The notes beneath the pieces were generated by a model. That model was given only the letters and a program-made list of their open reading frames with translations, did not search any database and was not told where the DNA came from. DNA of 64,000 nt from Corynebacterium aurimucosum ATCC 700975 (GTDB lineage: Bacteria > Actinomycetota > Actinomycetes > Mycobacteriales > Mycobacteriaceae): contig NZ_VDTC01000005.1 of assembly GCF_007672725.1 (NCBI RefSeq), positions 1-64,000 on the forward strand. Reading direction: 5' to 3'. The position numbers and the translations under genes are program-made. Shown here piece by piece: positions 34,006 to 43,941 of this stretch (position 1 is the stretch's first letter; each line of letters opens with the position of its first letter).

Positions 34006-35336
34006 CTTTAAGCCTGACTTTTACTGCAGTGACGGACCGCGGACTGGTCCGCGAAAACAACGAGGACTCCGCCCACGCGGGCCCGCACCTGCTGATGTTG
34101 GCCGACGGCATGGGAGGCCACGCAGCCGGCGAGGTTGCGTCCACCACCATGGTGGAGCACATGGCCTCCCTCGAGCGCGATCCAGGCGATAATGACATGC
34201 TGGCCCTGCTCGGCGCGGCGGCGGAGGATGCCAATGCGGCGATCCGCGAGCACGTGGACGAGCACCCGGAGACCGAGGGCATGGGCACCACGCTGACCGC
34301 CCTGCTCTTTAACGGCTCCGAGTTCGGCGTGTGCCACGTGGGTGATTCCCGCGGCTACCGGCTGCGTGAGGGCAAGCTGACTCAGATCACCAAGGATGAC
34401 ACCTATGTGCAGTCCCTGGTGGACGAGGGCAAGCTCGATCCGGAGGATGTGTCCTCCCACCCGCAGAAGTCGTTGATCCTCAAGGCCTACACGGGCCGCC
34501 CGGTGGAGCCGACGCTCTTTATGCTCGATGCTGAACCGGGCGACCGCCTCCTGCTGTGTTCGGACGGCCTGTCGGATCCGGTGACGGCCTCTACCATCGA
34601 GCAGGCTCTGAAGCAGGGCACGGTCGAAGAGGCCGCCACCACCCTGCGAGATCTAGCGCTGCGCTCCGGCGGCCCGGACAACGTCACCATCGTGGTGGCG
34701 GAGGTCGTGGACGGTGAAGGCGATGACGTAACCCCAATCACCGTCGGTGCCGTCCAAGGCGTCGTCCCGGAACCAACGCACCCCGATTCTTCCGCGAGCC
34801 GCGCCGCGAAGCTTATCTCGCCCCCAAAAGCGCAAGCCGCTGAGGAGAAGCCCCAGGACGAACCACAGCGGCGGCCACAGCGAAGCCGGATTGGGTGGAA
34901 GGTCATTGCGTGCCTTGCCATCATCATCGTGCTGGTCATCAGCGGCGGCCTCTGGATGAAAAGTTACCTGGGCAGCAACTACTACGTGACCGCCGATGAA
35001 GAAGGCGTCCTCACTATCCAAGAAGGCGCGGACTATGAGATCTTCGGCCGCCCGTTGCACCACACGTATCAGAATGCGTGCCTAAACAAGGACAATACGC
35101 TCAAGCTGGGGCACGGCGCCTGCGACGGTGATTTCGCACCGTTCGCGCTGAAGGATTTGCCCGAATCCGAACGCGCTGCCGTGGGCAACCTGCCCTCCGG
35201 CTCCTATGACGAGGTGCAAACACAGCTTTCGCAGCTCTCGGACAAGGCGCTCAAGCCCTGCCCGAAGGCGTCGAAGGACGAGAAAAACAAAGATGCCAAG
35301 AGCGAATCCAAAGGAAACTGCCGGGAGGCGAAGTAG
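34002..35336 (+). CDS. pstP: PP2C-type Ser/Thr phosphatase PstP
   Basis: 444 residues. The cytoplasmic PP2C domain (1-235) shows the metal-binding motifs RENNEDSAHA, LADGMGGHAAGE, GTTLTALLF, VGDSRGYR, CSDGLSDPV and GGPDNVTIVV. One membrane segment near 305-325 follows, and an extracytoplasmic tail with two Cys ends in a Lys/Glu-rich region. It removes phosphate from PknA/PknB and their targets. Also called ppp in C. glutamicum. Coupled to fhaB by a 4-base overlap; rodA starts right after its stop. Confidence 0.95.
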   Translation: MTLSLTFTAVTDRGLVRENNEDSAHAGPHLLMLADGMGGHAAGEVASTTMVEHMASLERDPGDNDMLALLGAAAEDANAAIREHVDEHPETEGMGTTLTALLFNGSEFGVCHVGDSRGYRLREGKLTQITKDDTYVQSLVDEGKLDPEDVSSHPQKSLILKAYTGRPVEPTLFMLDAEPGDRLLLCSDGLSDPVTASTIEQALKQGTVEEAATTLRDLALRSGGPDNVTIVVAEVVDGEGDDVTPITVGAVQGVVPEPTHPDSSASRAAKLISPPKAQAAEEKPQDEPQRRPQRSRIGWKVIACLAIIIVLVISGGLWMKSYLGSNYYVTADEEGVLTIQEGADYEIFGRPLHHTYQNACLNKDNTLKLGHGACDGDFAPFALKDLPESERAAVGNLPSGSYDEVQTQLSQLSDKALKPCPKASKDEKNKDAKSESKGNCREAK

Positions 35337-36689
35337 ATGAGTAAGTTCTTTTCCCGCGGCACCGAGTTCGGCCTGCTCGTGCTCGCCACCGTGGTCTTCG
35401 CCATCACCCTGGTCAGCCTCGAGTTATCGCAGGGCAACGTGCTGACCCTCGATGTCCTCTACCTCATCGGTGGATTCATCGGCGTCTTCGCCGTCGCTCA
35501 CTTGGTGCTCTGCTTCCTCGCGCCCTACGCGGATCAGCTCATGCTTCCCATCGTCGCGGTGCTCAACGGCACCGGGCTCATTCTGTTGAAGCGCCTCGAC
35601 CTGGCGAATGGCGGCGGGCTGGCGGTGCGACAGGTGATGTGGACCATCGTCGGCCTCATCCTCTTCGCGCTGGTGCTCATTCTCCTACGCGATCACCGCT
35701 CGCTGACCAGGTACTCCTATATCTTGGGTGCGCTCGGCCTGATCCTTCTCGCCTTGCCCCTCGTGTGGCCGCAACCGCCGGGCGTGGACGCTCGCATCTG
35801 GCTGTGGCTGGGGCCGTTTTCTATCCAGCCGGGCGAGTTCTCCAAGATCTTGCTGATCCTGTTCTTCGCCATGCTGCTTACCCAGAAGCGCTCGCTGTTC
35901 ACGGTGGCCGGCTACAAGTTCCTCGGCATTTCTCTGCCACGCCTGCGCGATCTGGCCCCCATCCTGGTGATCTGGGGCATCGCGATTATCATCATGGGCA
36001 TTTCCAATGACTTCGGTCCCGCCCTGCTGCTGTTTAGCACCGTGCTCGGCATGCTCTTTATGGCTACCAACCGCGTGAGCTGGTTGCTCATCGGCGTCAT
36101 CCTCGTGGGTGTCGGCGGCTTCAGCATCTACCAGGTGTCGGACAAGATCCAGCAGCGCTTCTCCAACTTCTTGGATCCGCTGGGCAATTACGACACCACC
36201 GGTTACCAGCTTTCCCAAGCGCTGTTCGGTATGTCCTCCGGCGGCATTACCGGATCCGGCTTGGGCCAGGGCCACCCGGACATGGTTCCGGTAGCGCACT
36301 CGGACTTCATCCTGGCCGGGATTGGTGAGGAATTCGGCCTCATTGGCCTCGCCGCCGTGCTCATTCTCTTTGCCATGCTGGTCTCGCGCGGCTTCCGTAC
36401 CGCACTGACCTGCCGCGATACTTATGGCAAACTGGTCGCCTCTGGCCTCGCGCTCACCTTGGCCGTGCAAGTCTTCGTCGTCACCGGCGGCATCTCCGCG
36501 CTGCTGCCCATGACTGGTCTGACCACGCCTTTCATGTCCGCGGGTGGTTCTTCGCTCATGGCCAATTACATGCTGCTGGCCATCCTTCTGCGTATCTCCA
36601 ATGCGGCGCGCCGCCCGGCGCGCGAGCAGACCTCGAACGCGCCCACTGACACGTCCCTATTCCCAGCCGTCCAGGAGGCAAGCCGATGA
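35337..36689 (+). CDS. rodA: FtsW/RodA/SpoVE (SEDS) glycosyltransferase, RodA type
   Basis: 450 residues with about twelve membrane segments. SEDS motifs include RIWLWLGPFSIQPGEFSKIL, ISNDFGPALLLFS with the conserved Asp, and GIGEEFGLIGLAAVL. The C-terminal TGLTTPFMSAGGSSLMANY is the family signature. SEDS proteins polymerise lipid II into peptidoglycan together with a class B PBP, and the next gene encodes one (4-base overlap). In corynebacteria, which grow at the poles without MreB, this pair supports apical elongation. Confidence 0.95.
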   Translation: MSKFFSRGTEFGLLVLATVVFAITLVSLELSQGNVLTLDVLYLIGGFIGVFAVAHLVLCFLAPYADQLMLPIVAVLNGTGLILLKRLDLANGGGLAVRQVMWTIVGLILFALVLILLRDHRSLTRYSYILGALGLILLALPLVWPQPPGVDARIWLWLGPFSIQPGEFSKILLILFFAMLLTQKRSLFTVAGYKFLGISLPRLRDLAPILVIWGIAIIIMGISNDFGPALLLFSTVLGMLFMATNRVSWLLIGVILVGVGGFSIYQVSDKIQQRFSNFLDPLGNYDTTGYQLSQALFGMSSGGITGSGLGQGHPDMVPVAHSDFILAGIGEEFGLIGLAAVLILFAMLVSRGFRTALTCRDTYGKLVASGLALTLAVQVFVVTGGISALLPMTGLTTPFMSAGGSSLMANYMLLAILLRISNAARRPAREQTSNAPTDTSLFPAVQEASR

Positions 36690-38116
36690 ACAGATCGATC
36701 CGCCTCGTTTCCCTCTTTGCCCTCATCCTTACCGCCGTGCTCCTGGTGAACCTCACCGTGATTCAGGCGTTCTCCGACGACAAATACGCCCATAACCCCA
36801 AGAACGTTCGCGGTTTCTTGGAGATGCGCACGACCCCGCGCGCCCAGATTTTCGCTGGCGACACGGTTTTAGCGCAGTCCACTGCCGACGCCGAGGGAAA
36901 CTACTCCCGCTCCTACCCTGCCGATTCCCCCGCCTTCGCCAACATCACCGGCTACCTCTCGGAGCGCTTCGGCGCCTCCCAGCTGGAGGCATCGCAGAAT
37001 GACATCCTCAACGGCAAGGATGATTCGCTGCTGGCGCGCAATTGGCTCGACACGCTCTCCGGAAAACCCCAGATGGGAGCGAACGTCGAGGTCACCATCG
37101 ATCCCGCACTGCAGCAAGCCGCCTACGACCAGCTAGCCGGGCCCGGCTATAACGGCGCAGCCGTGGCCATCCAGCCCTCGACGGGCAAGATTCTGGCCAT
37201 GGCCTCCACCCCTAGTTTCAACGTCTCCGACCTGCTCGGTGACAACGCCAGCGAACGGTGGGAACAGTTGCAGAATCAAGAAGGCACGCCGCTGGTTAAC
37301 CACGCTGCGCAGGACACCCTGCCCCCGGGCTCGATTTTTAAGATCATCACCACCGCCGCCGGCCTCAATAACGGTTTCAACCCGAACTCCACGTTGACCG
37401 GCGCCGCCTCCATCACGCTGCCCGATTCCGTCACGGAGCTCACCAACTATGGCAACCAGGCCTGCGGCGGCGCAGAAAGCGTTACCTTGCAGACGGCCTT
37501 CGCGCTGTCCTGCAACACGGCGTTCGTGCAGATGTCGGAAAGCATCGGCGCCGATGAATTACGCAAGTACGCCGATGGCTTCGGCGTGGGTGAGCAGTAT
37601 TCATTGGGCGTCGGCAGTTCGGCCGGCACGCTCGGCGAGCTTGGCGACGGCGCCCAGGTCGCCCAATCCGCCATCGGTCAGCGCGACGTCACCATGTCCG
37701 CGCTCCAGGCGGCTATCATGGCCGGCACCATTGCCAACAAGGGCAAGCGCATGGAGCCCTACTTGGTCAACCGCATCACCGATGCCCAGATGAAGGAACT
37801 GCGCACCACCAAACCACATCAGGCCGCCGAGGCCGTCGACGAAGAAACAGCCAACACCATCACGAACCTCATGTTTGCCTCCGAGCGCAGCACGTTTGGT
37901 TTCGATGGGAACGGTTTTGCTTCCAAGACCGGCACCGCCGAGCACGGCGAGGGCCTCGCCCCGCACGTGTGGTACGTGGCCTTCGACCCGGAGAAGGACA
38001 TCGCGGTCGGCGTCGTGGTGAAGGACGGCGGAAATCTGGGTCAGAACGCTACCGGCGGTCAGGTTTCCGCGCCCATCGGCCGCGCCATCCTGCGCGCATA
38101 CGGAGGACAGCAATAG
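36686..38116 (+). CDS. pbpA: Class B penicillin-binding protein PbpA
   Basis: 476 residues with an N-terminal membrane anchor (RLVSLFALILTAVLLVNLTV) and a transpeptidase domain. The active-site motifs are SIFK (Ser near 216), SCN (near 274) and KTGT (near 413), all intact. The non-penicillin-binding N-terminal part is short, as in the actinobacterial PbpA group. It cross-links the glycan made by RodA. Its stop overlaps the GTG start of pknA (TAGTG). Confidence 0.95.
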   Translation: MNRSIRLVSLFALILTAVLLVNLTVIQAFSDDKYAHNPKNVRGFLEMRTTPRAQIFAGDTVLAQSTADAEGNYSRSYPADSPAFANITGYLSERFGASQLEASQNDILNGKDDSLLARNWLDTLSGKPQMGANVEVTIDPALQQAAYDQLAGPGYNGAAVAIQPSTGKILAMASTPSFNVSDLLGDNASERWEQLQNQEGTPLVNHAAQDTLPPGSIFKIITTAAGLNNGFNPNSTLTGAASITLPDSVTELTNYGNQACGGAESVTLQTAFALSCNTAFVQMSESIGADELRKYADGFGVGEQYSLGVGSSAGTLGELGDGAQVAQSAIGQRDVTMSALQAAIMAGTIANKGKRMEPYLVNRITDAQMKELRTTKPHQAAEAVDEETANTITNLMFASERSTFGFDGNGFASKTGTAEHGEGLAPHVWYVAFDPEKDIAVGVVVKDGGNLGQNATGGQVSAPIGRAILRAYGGQQ

Positions 38117-39528
38117 TGAGTAGTGCAGATAACAAGGAACACCTCCAAGCGCTGATTGGTGAGGACTATCAGCTGCAGTGGATCGTCGGCCACGGTGGCA
38201 TGTCCACGGTGTGGCTGGCGGACGACGTCCGCAATGACCGCGAGGTCGCCCTCAAGGTCCTGCGCCCAGAGTTCTCCGATAACAACGAGTTCCTCTCGCG
38301 CTTCCGCAACGAGGCCAAGGCCGCAGAATCCATCGATTCCGAGAACGTCGTAGCTACGTACGACTACCGGGAGCTCGAGGACAACGGCCGCATCTTCTGC
38401 TACATGGCCTTGGAGTACATTCGCGGAGAATCCCTGGCGGATCTCTTAGCGCGCGAAGGCGCACTGCCGGAAACGCTGGCCCTCGACGTCATGGAGCAGG
38501 CCTCCCACGGCCTCTCCGTGATCCACCACATGGGCCTCGTGCACCGCGATATCAAGCCCGGCAACCTCATGATTACCCAAAATGGGCAGGTCAAGATCAC
38601 CGATTTTGGTATCGCTAAGGCCGCCGCCGCGGTGCCGCTGACCCGCACGGGAATGGTCGTCGGCACCGCCCAATACGTCTCCCCCGAGCAGGCCCAGGGA
38701 TATGAGGTTGGCCCGTCCTCCGACGTCTATTCGCTCGGCGTCGTGGGCTATGAAATGCTGGCTGGTAAGCGCCCCTTCAGCGGCGATTCCTCGGTATCGG
38801 TGGCGCTGGCGCACATCAGTCAGGCGCCGGAGCCCTTGTCGACGTCGATTAGCGCGCCCACCCGTGAACTGATCGGCATGGCCCTGCGCAAGGACCCGGG
38901 CACCCGCTTCGCCGACGGCAACGAGTTCACCAACGCGATTGCTGCCGTGCGCCAAGGCCAGCGCCCGCCTCAGCCGAAGTCCGCGGCACTCGCGCCTATC
39001 GCAGCCGAACCCTCGCCTTCCGCCTCCACGGAGATGCTGGCCAACATGGCGCACCCCACCACGGTGCGTCCGGCCGTTTCCACACCACAGTCTGAAGAGC
39101 GCCCTGCCAAGCAGGGGGGCTTCGGCACTGGGCTGCTCATCGCCGTGGCCATCGCCGCCCTCGTGGCTATTGGTTTCATGGCCTATAAGCTGTGGGGCAA
39201 CACCTCTCCAACTCCGCCGCCTCCGCCCACCGAGGTCATCGTGACCGAAACGGTGGAGCCAGAGACGACGGTGGAAGAGGAACCGGAAAGCCCCGAGACC
39301 GTCGAGATCACCACCGTGGAAGAGGAACCTACTCAAGTCACCGTGACAATGACGCACTCTGTCATCCCCTCCCCTTCCGTGACCACGCACCACACGACCC
39401 ATGAGGAACTACCCACTCTCCCCGCTGAGGAGACGCAGCCACAGGTCAATGACAGCCCAACGCTCGAGCCCGAACTAGACTCACAGAACAACCCCACCGA
39501 AGAATCCGCACTACAGGGAGGCCAGTAA
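38116..39528 (+). CDS. pknA: Ser/Thr protein kinase PknA
   Basis: 470 residues, starting at GTG 38116 next to the pbpA stop. Kinase motifs are VGHGGMSTV (P-loop), ALKVLRPE (Lys), HRDIKPGN (near 143), TDFGIAKA and APE-like SPEQAQG. One membrane segment lies near 337-360. The extracellular part of about 110 residues is Pro/Thr/Glu-rich with no PASTA repeat, as expected for PknA. It controls growth and division with PknB and is opposed by PstP. The longer frame from 37969 is not used because it runs through pbpA. Confidence 0.95.
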   Translation: MSSADNKEHLQALIGEDYQLQWIVGHGGMSTVWLADDVRNDREVALKVLRPEFSDNNEFLSRFRNEAKAAESIDSENVVATYDYRELEDNGRIFCYMALEYIRGESLADLLAREGALPETLALDVMEQASHGLSVIHHMGLVHRDIKPGNLMITQNGQVKITDFGIAKAAAAVPLTRTGMVVGTAQYVSPEQAQGYEVGPSSDVYSLGVVGYEMLAGKRPFSGDSSVSVALAHISQAPEPLSTSISAPTRELIGMALRKDPGTRFADGNEFTNAIAAVRQGQRPPQPKSAALAPIAAEPSPSASTEMLANMAHPTTVRPAVSTPQSEERPAKQGGFGTGLLIAVAIAALVAIGFMAYKLWGNTSPTPPPPPTEVIVTETVEPETTVEEEPESPETVEITTVEEEPTQVTVTMTHSVIPSPSVTTHHTTHEELPTLPAEETQPQVNDSPTLEPELDSQNNPTEESALQGGQ

Positions 39529-39534
39529 CCCACC

Positions 39535-41475
39535 ATGGTCAGTGATCGGTACCACCTCCGCCAGTCCATCGGCACCGGCGGTATGTCCGAGGTCTACGAG
39601 GCCGAGGACACCGTCTTGGGGCGCACCGTTGCCATCAAGATGCTGCGCCCCGACATGGCGCGCGATGTTAATTTCCGTGAGCGCTTCCGCCGCGAGGCCC
39701 AGAACTCCGGCAAGCTCAACCACCCGAACATCGTCGCTGTCTTCGACACGGGTGAAAAAGACATCGACGGCCTGATGGTGCCCTACATCGTCATGGAATA
39801 CGTGCAGGGGCGCACCCTGCGCGACATTGTCCGTGAGGATGGCCCCATGCCGGTGGAAGAAGCCGCGCGCGTGCTGAAGCCGGTAGCGGATGCCCTTCAG
39901 TCTTCCCACGAGGCAGGCATCATCCACCGCGACATCAAGCCGGCCAACATCATGCTCACCAACACCGGCCAGGTGAAGGTCATGGACTTCGGCATCGCCC
40001 GCGCGCTGGATGATTCCACGTCCGCGATGACGCAGACCTCCGCCGTCATCGGCACCGCGCAGTATCTTTCCCCGGAACAAGCGCGGGGCAAGCCTGCCGA
40101 CGCCCGCTCCGACGTCTACGCCCTGGGCTGCGTCATGTATGAAACGGTCACCGGGCGCACTCCCTTTGAAGGTGAGACACCGTTTGCGGTGGCCTATCAG
40201 CACGTGCAAGAGGAACCAACGCCCCCCTCGGAGCTCATTGACGAAGAGCTCACGGAGCGCCAGCGCCTTGGCGTCGACGCCGTCGTGCTCACGGCAATGG
40301 CCAAGCACCCGGCGGATCGCTACCAATCCGCCTGGGAGATGGGCGATGACCTTGACCGTTTGGCACAGGGCCAGCTGCCAGAAGCGGCACGCTCCCACGT
40401 CAACGATGAGGATCACCCCACCACGATGGTGGCACCCGTGGCCGCGCAACACCGTGCGCCGGTGGCCTCCACCCGCCCCTCCGACGATGAGGAATCTGGA
40501 TCCGGTCTCAAGTGGCTGGCGGCGTTGCTCGCCGCTTCTCTCGTGGCCATCATTGGCTATTTTGCCTGGGATTTCTGGGACAGCTCCCGCCAGGAGGCCC
40601 GCGAGCGCGAACAGGCGCAGCACGAGGCGGCCAAACGCTCTGACATGGTCACGATCCCGAAGGTGGCCAATCGCCCACGCAATGAAGTGGTGGCGGAGCT
40701 GGAGAAGCTTGGCTTGTTGGTGACCGTCAACGAAGAGCCCAGCCCCGATGTGCCGCGTGGCAAGGTTATCCGGGTCAACCCGGCGGAAGGTTCGGAACTG
40801 CAGAAGAACTCCTCGGTCACGTTGACTGTGTCTTCCGGCAAGGAAGTCACCGAGGTCCCAGATCTCACCGGTATGAAGCTGGATGAAGCCACCACTGCGC
40901 TGGAGGAAGCCGGCCTGGAGCTGAATACCGACGTGGAGCAGGTGAATGATGAGGCCCCCGCTGGCGAGATCATTTCCCAGAACCCGGCGGGCGGCACGCA
41001 GCTGTCCAAGGGCTCGAAGGTTCATATCACGGTGTCTAAGGGCCAGAAGGAAGTCAGCGTGCCGGACGTCAGCGGCATGGATCGTGACCGCGCGGTTGAG
41101 ATGCTGTCCTCCATGGACTTCGACGTCTCCGTGAATTCGGTGGATTCTGAGCTTCCGGAAAACCAGGTGCTCAAGGTCGTCGAGCAAGGCCAGAAGCTTC
41201 CCAAGGGCAGCCAGGTCACGCTGGAGGTCTCCAACGCGATGCTCATCCAGGCACCGGACATTACGCACTCCACGCAGCAGGAAGCCGAATCGGCGCTGCG
41301 TGCCAAGGGCTGGTCCGGTTCCTTGGAGGTGGGCGAGCGCATCCCGACGTCGAACCCGATCGACAGCGACAAGATTGGGTGGGCTTCGGCAAGCCGCGGC
41401 GATGTCATCCGCAAGGATCAGACCATCCAGGTCCGTTTCTGGGAGTTTGACCCGGCAGCACTGCTGCCGCAGTAG
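39535..41475 (+). CDS. pknB: Ser/Thr protein kinase PknB with four PASTA domains
   Basis: 646 residues. The kinase domain has [33 protein letters not shown] (near 131), VMDFGIARA and the activation-loop [20 protein letters not shown], whose Thr residues are the likely autophosphorylation sites. A membrane segment lies at about 326-347. Four extracellular PASTA repeats follow (about 372-645), which bind muropeptides or lipid II; the fourth is the most divergent. Last gene of the operon. It regulates polar growth through MurJ/CwlM-type and divisome targets in relatives. Confidence 0.96.
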   Translation: MVSDRYHLRQSIGTGGMSEVYEAEDTVLGRTVAIKMLRPDMARDVNFRERFRREAQNSGKLNHPNIVAVFDTGEKDIDGLMVPYIVMEYVQGRTLRDIVREDGPMPVEEAARVLKPVADALQSSHEAGIIHRDIKPANIMLTNTGQVKVMDFGIARALDDSTSAMTQTSAVIGTAQYLSPEQARGKPADARSDVYALGCVMYETVTGRTPFEGETPFAVAYQHVQEEPTPPSELIDEELTERQRLGVDAVVLTAMAKHPADRYQSAWEMGDDLDRLAQGQLPEAARSHVNDEDHPTTMVAPVAAQHRAPVASTRPSDDEESGSGLKWLAALLAASLVAIIGYFAWDFWDSSRQEAREREQAQHEAAKRSDMVTIPKVANRPRNEVVAELEKLGLLVTVNEEPSPDVPRGKVIRVNPAEGSELQKNSSVTLTVSSGKEVTEVPDLTGMKLDEATTALEEAGLELNTDVEQVNDEAPAGEIISQNPAGGTQLSKGSKVHITVSKGQKEVSVPDVSGMDRDRAVEMLSSMDFDVSVNSVDSELPENQVLKVVEQGQKLPKGSQVTLEVSNAMLIQAPDITHSTQQEAESALRAKGWSGSLEVGERIPTSNPIDSDKIGWASASRGDVIRKDQTIQVRFWEFDPAALLPQ

Positions 41476-41543
41476 CTCTCAAGGCCGCAGCTGCTAAGGT
41501 ATCCCACAGATTAACCACCCCTATTCTTCGTGAAGGTGTAATA

Positions 41544-41819
41544 ATGCCAAAGTCCAAGATCACGACGGAGGGCTCCGCACTCCCGCAGTCCTCCAGCTCT
41601 GCTACTAACCGCACCCCGGTCAAGATCAACTCTGAGGGCACCCCGAAGTGGTACATCGCCATCATGCTGGGCCTCATGCTCATCGGCCTGCTCTGGCTCG
41701 TGGTGAACTACCTGGCGGGCGAGTCCATTCCGTTCATGCAGGCACTGGGGCCGTGGAACTACGGCATCGGCTTCGGCTTGGCCATCATCGGTCTCCTGAT
41801 GACGATGGGTTGGCGTTAG
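41544..41819 (+). CDS. crgA: Cell division protein CrgA
   Basis: 91 residues with two membrane helices (about 37-57 and 73-90) joined by a short loop ([20 protein letters not shown]) and a basic, Ser/Thr-rich N-terminus. This is the standard CrgA layout and ending (GLLMTMGWR). CrgA helps recruit PBPs and other divisome proteins to the septum in actinobacteria. The gene lies between pknB and a kinase gene that starts 15 bases downstream; its place beside pknB is conserved. Confidence 0.95.
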   Translation: MPKSKITTEGSALPQSSSSATNRTPVKINSEGTPKWYIAIMLGLMLIGLLWLVVNYLAGESIPFMQALGPWNYGIGFGLAIIGLLMTMGWR

Positions 41820-41834
41820 CTTTCAGCGCCGCCG

Positions 41835-42911
41835 ATGAACTCCTCGAAGTTCTATAGCATCGCCGGCGTCGGCTGCATCATTTTGGTGATGCTCACCGTC
41901 ACGGTGGATAAAAACTTCCTCACCCCCGGCGCACTCGTCCTCGCTGGCCTCGGCGTCACCCTGACGCCGCTGGCCGTCCGCTACCCACGCGTGGCGGCCT
42001 GCGGGTACGGTGCGCTTTTTGCGCTGGCGATGTGGTTTTCCGATTGGCGGTCATTCCTGCTCCTGGCGTGGAGCCCCGTCATCGTCGGCATCGTGGCGTT
42101 TCGCACGCGCTGGCTGTGGGCGGTTCCCCCAGCGGTGGCGTACACCTACATCGTCACGACGGATCCTTCGATAAACTATCTGCCTGTTTTCGATCCGTTA
42201 AGCCTGTCGATACCGCTCGTCTTGTATGCGGTGGCCATCGTCATTGGGGCCGTACTGCGCAGGACCTGGGACCAGCGTCTTGCCGCTGAGCAACGCGCCG
42301 CAGAAGAGCGCGAGGCGCTTATGACAGCCCTCCATGATTCGGTCGCCGCGACCTTAACCTCCGTGGTCATGCGTTCTGAGACCCTAGCGCTGACCCAAAC
42401 GGATCCCTCAGCGGCCGACTCCGCGGAGGCAATTGCTGACGACGCCCGCCGCGCCATGGGCGAGGTGCGCGATCTATTGCGCGTGATGAAGAACGAAAGC
42501 GTGACAAAGGGCGTCAAGTCACTGGAGGAAGACCTCGACACTATGGTCAGCTTCCTGAGCAGTCATGGTTTTCAGTGCGATCCGCAGATAACAGTGGGCA
42601 AGAATGGCCAGCTTGCACTGCCGCAAAAGCTATCGCTCGTGTTCTCTGAGCTCGCCATCAACATCCTCAAGTACGCTCGCCCTGAATCCCGTGTAAGCAT
42701 CGAGGCAACAAGCACCTCCAAGACCATCGACGTGGTGATCACTTCCGTGATTGCGGCTCAGCAATCACGCCAATACATGACGACGAATCTGGGCTTGGGT
42801 GAAATCGCCCGCCGCGTTCGCCGAATGCACGGTAGCTTCGGCAGCGGCAAAGAAGGCGAGCACTGGGTCACACGACTTTCTCTTCCCACCGCCAGCCTCA
42901 GAAAAATATAG
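41835..42911 (+). CDS. Sensor histidine kinase (NarL-type partner), system 1
   Basis: 358 residues. About six membrane segments fill the first ~145 residues with almost no extracellular loop, pointing to a membrane or lipophilic signal. The HisKA_3 dimerisation helix has ALHDSVAATLTSVVM (His near 168). The ATPase domain has an N-box ELAINILKYA and a G-box TTNLGLGEIARR, somewhat reduced. Starts 15 bases after crgA. It is followed by a small secreted peptide gene and then a LuxR-type response regulator. Signal unknown. Confidence 0.85.
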   Translation: MNSSKFYSIAGVGCIILVMLTVTVDKNFLTPGALVLAGLGVTLTPLAVRYPRVAACGYGALFALAMWFSDWRSFLLLAWSPVIVGIVAFRTRWLWAVPPAVAYTYIVTTDPSINYLPVFDPLSLSIPLVLYAVAIVIGAVLRRTWDQRLAAEQRAAEEREALMTALHDSVAATLTSVVMRSETLALTQTDPSAADSAEAIADDARRAMGEVRDLLRVMKNESVTKGVKSLEEDLDTMVSFLSSHGFQCDPQITVGKNGQLALPQKLSLVFSELAINILKYARPESRVSIEATSTSKTIDVVITSVIAAQQSRQYMTTNLGLGEIARRVRRMHGSFGSGKEGEHWVTRLSLPTASLRKI

Positions 42912-42959
42912 TAAGCTTTCCCGGTAGTCCGCCGTTTCTTAAATTGAAAAAGGTTTGAC

Positions 42960-43169
42960 ATGCGTACTTCCCTCGCCGTTGCCGCCGCAGCTCTCGCGCT
43001 GTTTTCCGCACCAATCGCCAGCGCCGCTGAGGCTCCTGCTGACACCACCGTTGACACCGCTACTGAGAACACTGAGTCCACCGGATTCACCTTCTACAAG
43101 TCTTTCGCGGGCGAATTCGCCGATCACTTCCGTTGCTCCAACAGCCCCCAGCTCTGGTGGTGCGGCTAA
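42960..43169 (+). CDS. Small secreted peptide with C-terminal Cys pair
   Basis: 69 residues. A Sec signal peptide ends at ASA-A (about residue 22). The mature ~47 residues have an acidic, Thr-rich front part, an aromatic stretch (GFTFYKSFAGEFADHF) and a terminal CSNSPQLWWCG, in which two Cys nine apart could form a ring closing the C-terminus. A good ribosome site (AAAAAGG, 6 bases) supports real translation. It lies between a polytopic histidine kinase and its response regulator, so it may be a signal peptide or accessory protein. No known family recognised. Confidence 0.72.
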   Translation: MRTSLAVAAAALALFSAPIASAAEAPADTTVDTATENTESTGFTFYKSFAGEFADHFRCSNSPQLWWCG

Positions 43170-43178
43170 ACTGTTCCC

Positions 43179-43832
43179 ATGAGCATTCGGGTTTTCCTCG
43201 TTGATGATGATGAGCTCGTTCGCTCGACGCTCCGCGTCTACTTCCAGACCACCGAGGACATCACGGTGGTCGGTGAGGCAACTAACGGCGCCGATTGCTT
43301 AGCCCAGCTTGACGAAGCCAAGCCGGACCTCGTCCTCGCCGATATTCACATGCCGCACATGGACGGCATTACGCTGCTCAAGCACCTTAACTCCGCGCCA
43401 AATCCACCGACGTTTTTGGCCGTCACCGCCTTCGACTCGGATGACACGATGCTGAAGATCCTGCGGGCGGGCGGCGCGGGCTATATCTTGAAGAACCAGC
43501 GCCCGCGCTCCATCATCGAAGCGGTCCGCGCCGCCGTGGAGGGCGGCACCGTCGTGGCACCCGCCGCCATGCACCGTTTGGTGGACTACATTGGGGAACC
43601 CGCCACCCCACGCGATCCCGTCGCCGCCGCCATTGAGAGCCACGAGCTTCACGACGCCGAAATTGCCGTCCTCAAACTCCTCCTCGCCGGCAACTCCAAT
43701 TCTGAGATCGCTGCCGCCACCCACTATTCCGAATCCGCCGTGAAGAAGCATGTCTCACGCCTCATCACCATCTTCGGCGCCAGCACGCGCCTGAACCTGG
43801 TGGCCAAGATTCTGGGCGGCGCTGGCTCTTAA
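43179..43832 (+). CDS. LuxR/NarL-type response regulator, system 1
   Basis: 217 residues. The receiver domain has FLVDDDELVR, the phospho-acceptor Asp in VLADIHMPHMDG (near 54), Thr in AVTAFDS and Lys in ILKNQRP. The C-terminal LuxR-type HTH is AEIAVLKLLLAGNSNSEIAAATHYSESAVKKHVSRL. Starts 9 bases after the small peptide gene, without its own strong ribosome site, so it is probably translated from the same message. Partner of the kinase at 41835. Confidence 0.9.
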   Translation: MSIRVFLVDDDELVRSTLRVYFQTTEDITVVGEATNGADCLAQLDEAKPDLVLADIHMPHMDGITLLKHLNSAPNPPTFLAVTAFDSDDTMLKILRAGGAGYILKNQRPRSIIEAVRAAVEGGTVVAPAAMHRLVDYIGEPATPRDPVAAAIESHELHDAEIAVLKLLLAGNSNSEIAAATHYSESAVKKHVSRLITIFGASTRLNLVAKILGGAGS

Positions 43833-43941
43833 GCCCGACCCAACTCTGCTCGGTTAACGGGCTTCTCCCCCAAATGGCGGAGGCTAAAGATTGCCTGCTT
43901 AGGCGATGTTTCTCATGCCCCTGATCAATATCGTCAGAGGT

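Noticed and set aside
39511..41268. 585-residue open frame on the minus strand
   Set aside because: Antisense shadow of pknB, His/Gly/Leu-rich as expected for such shadows.
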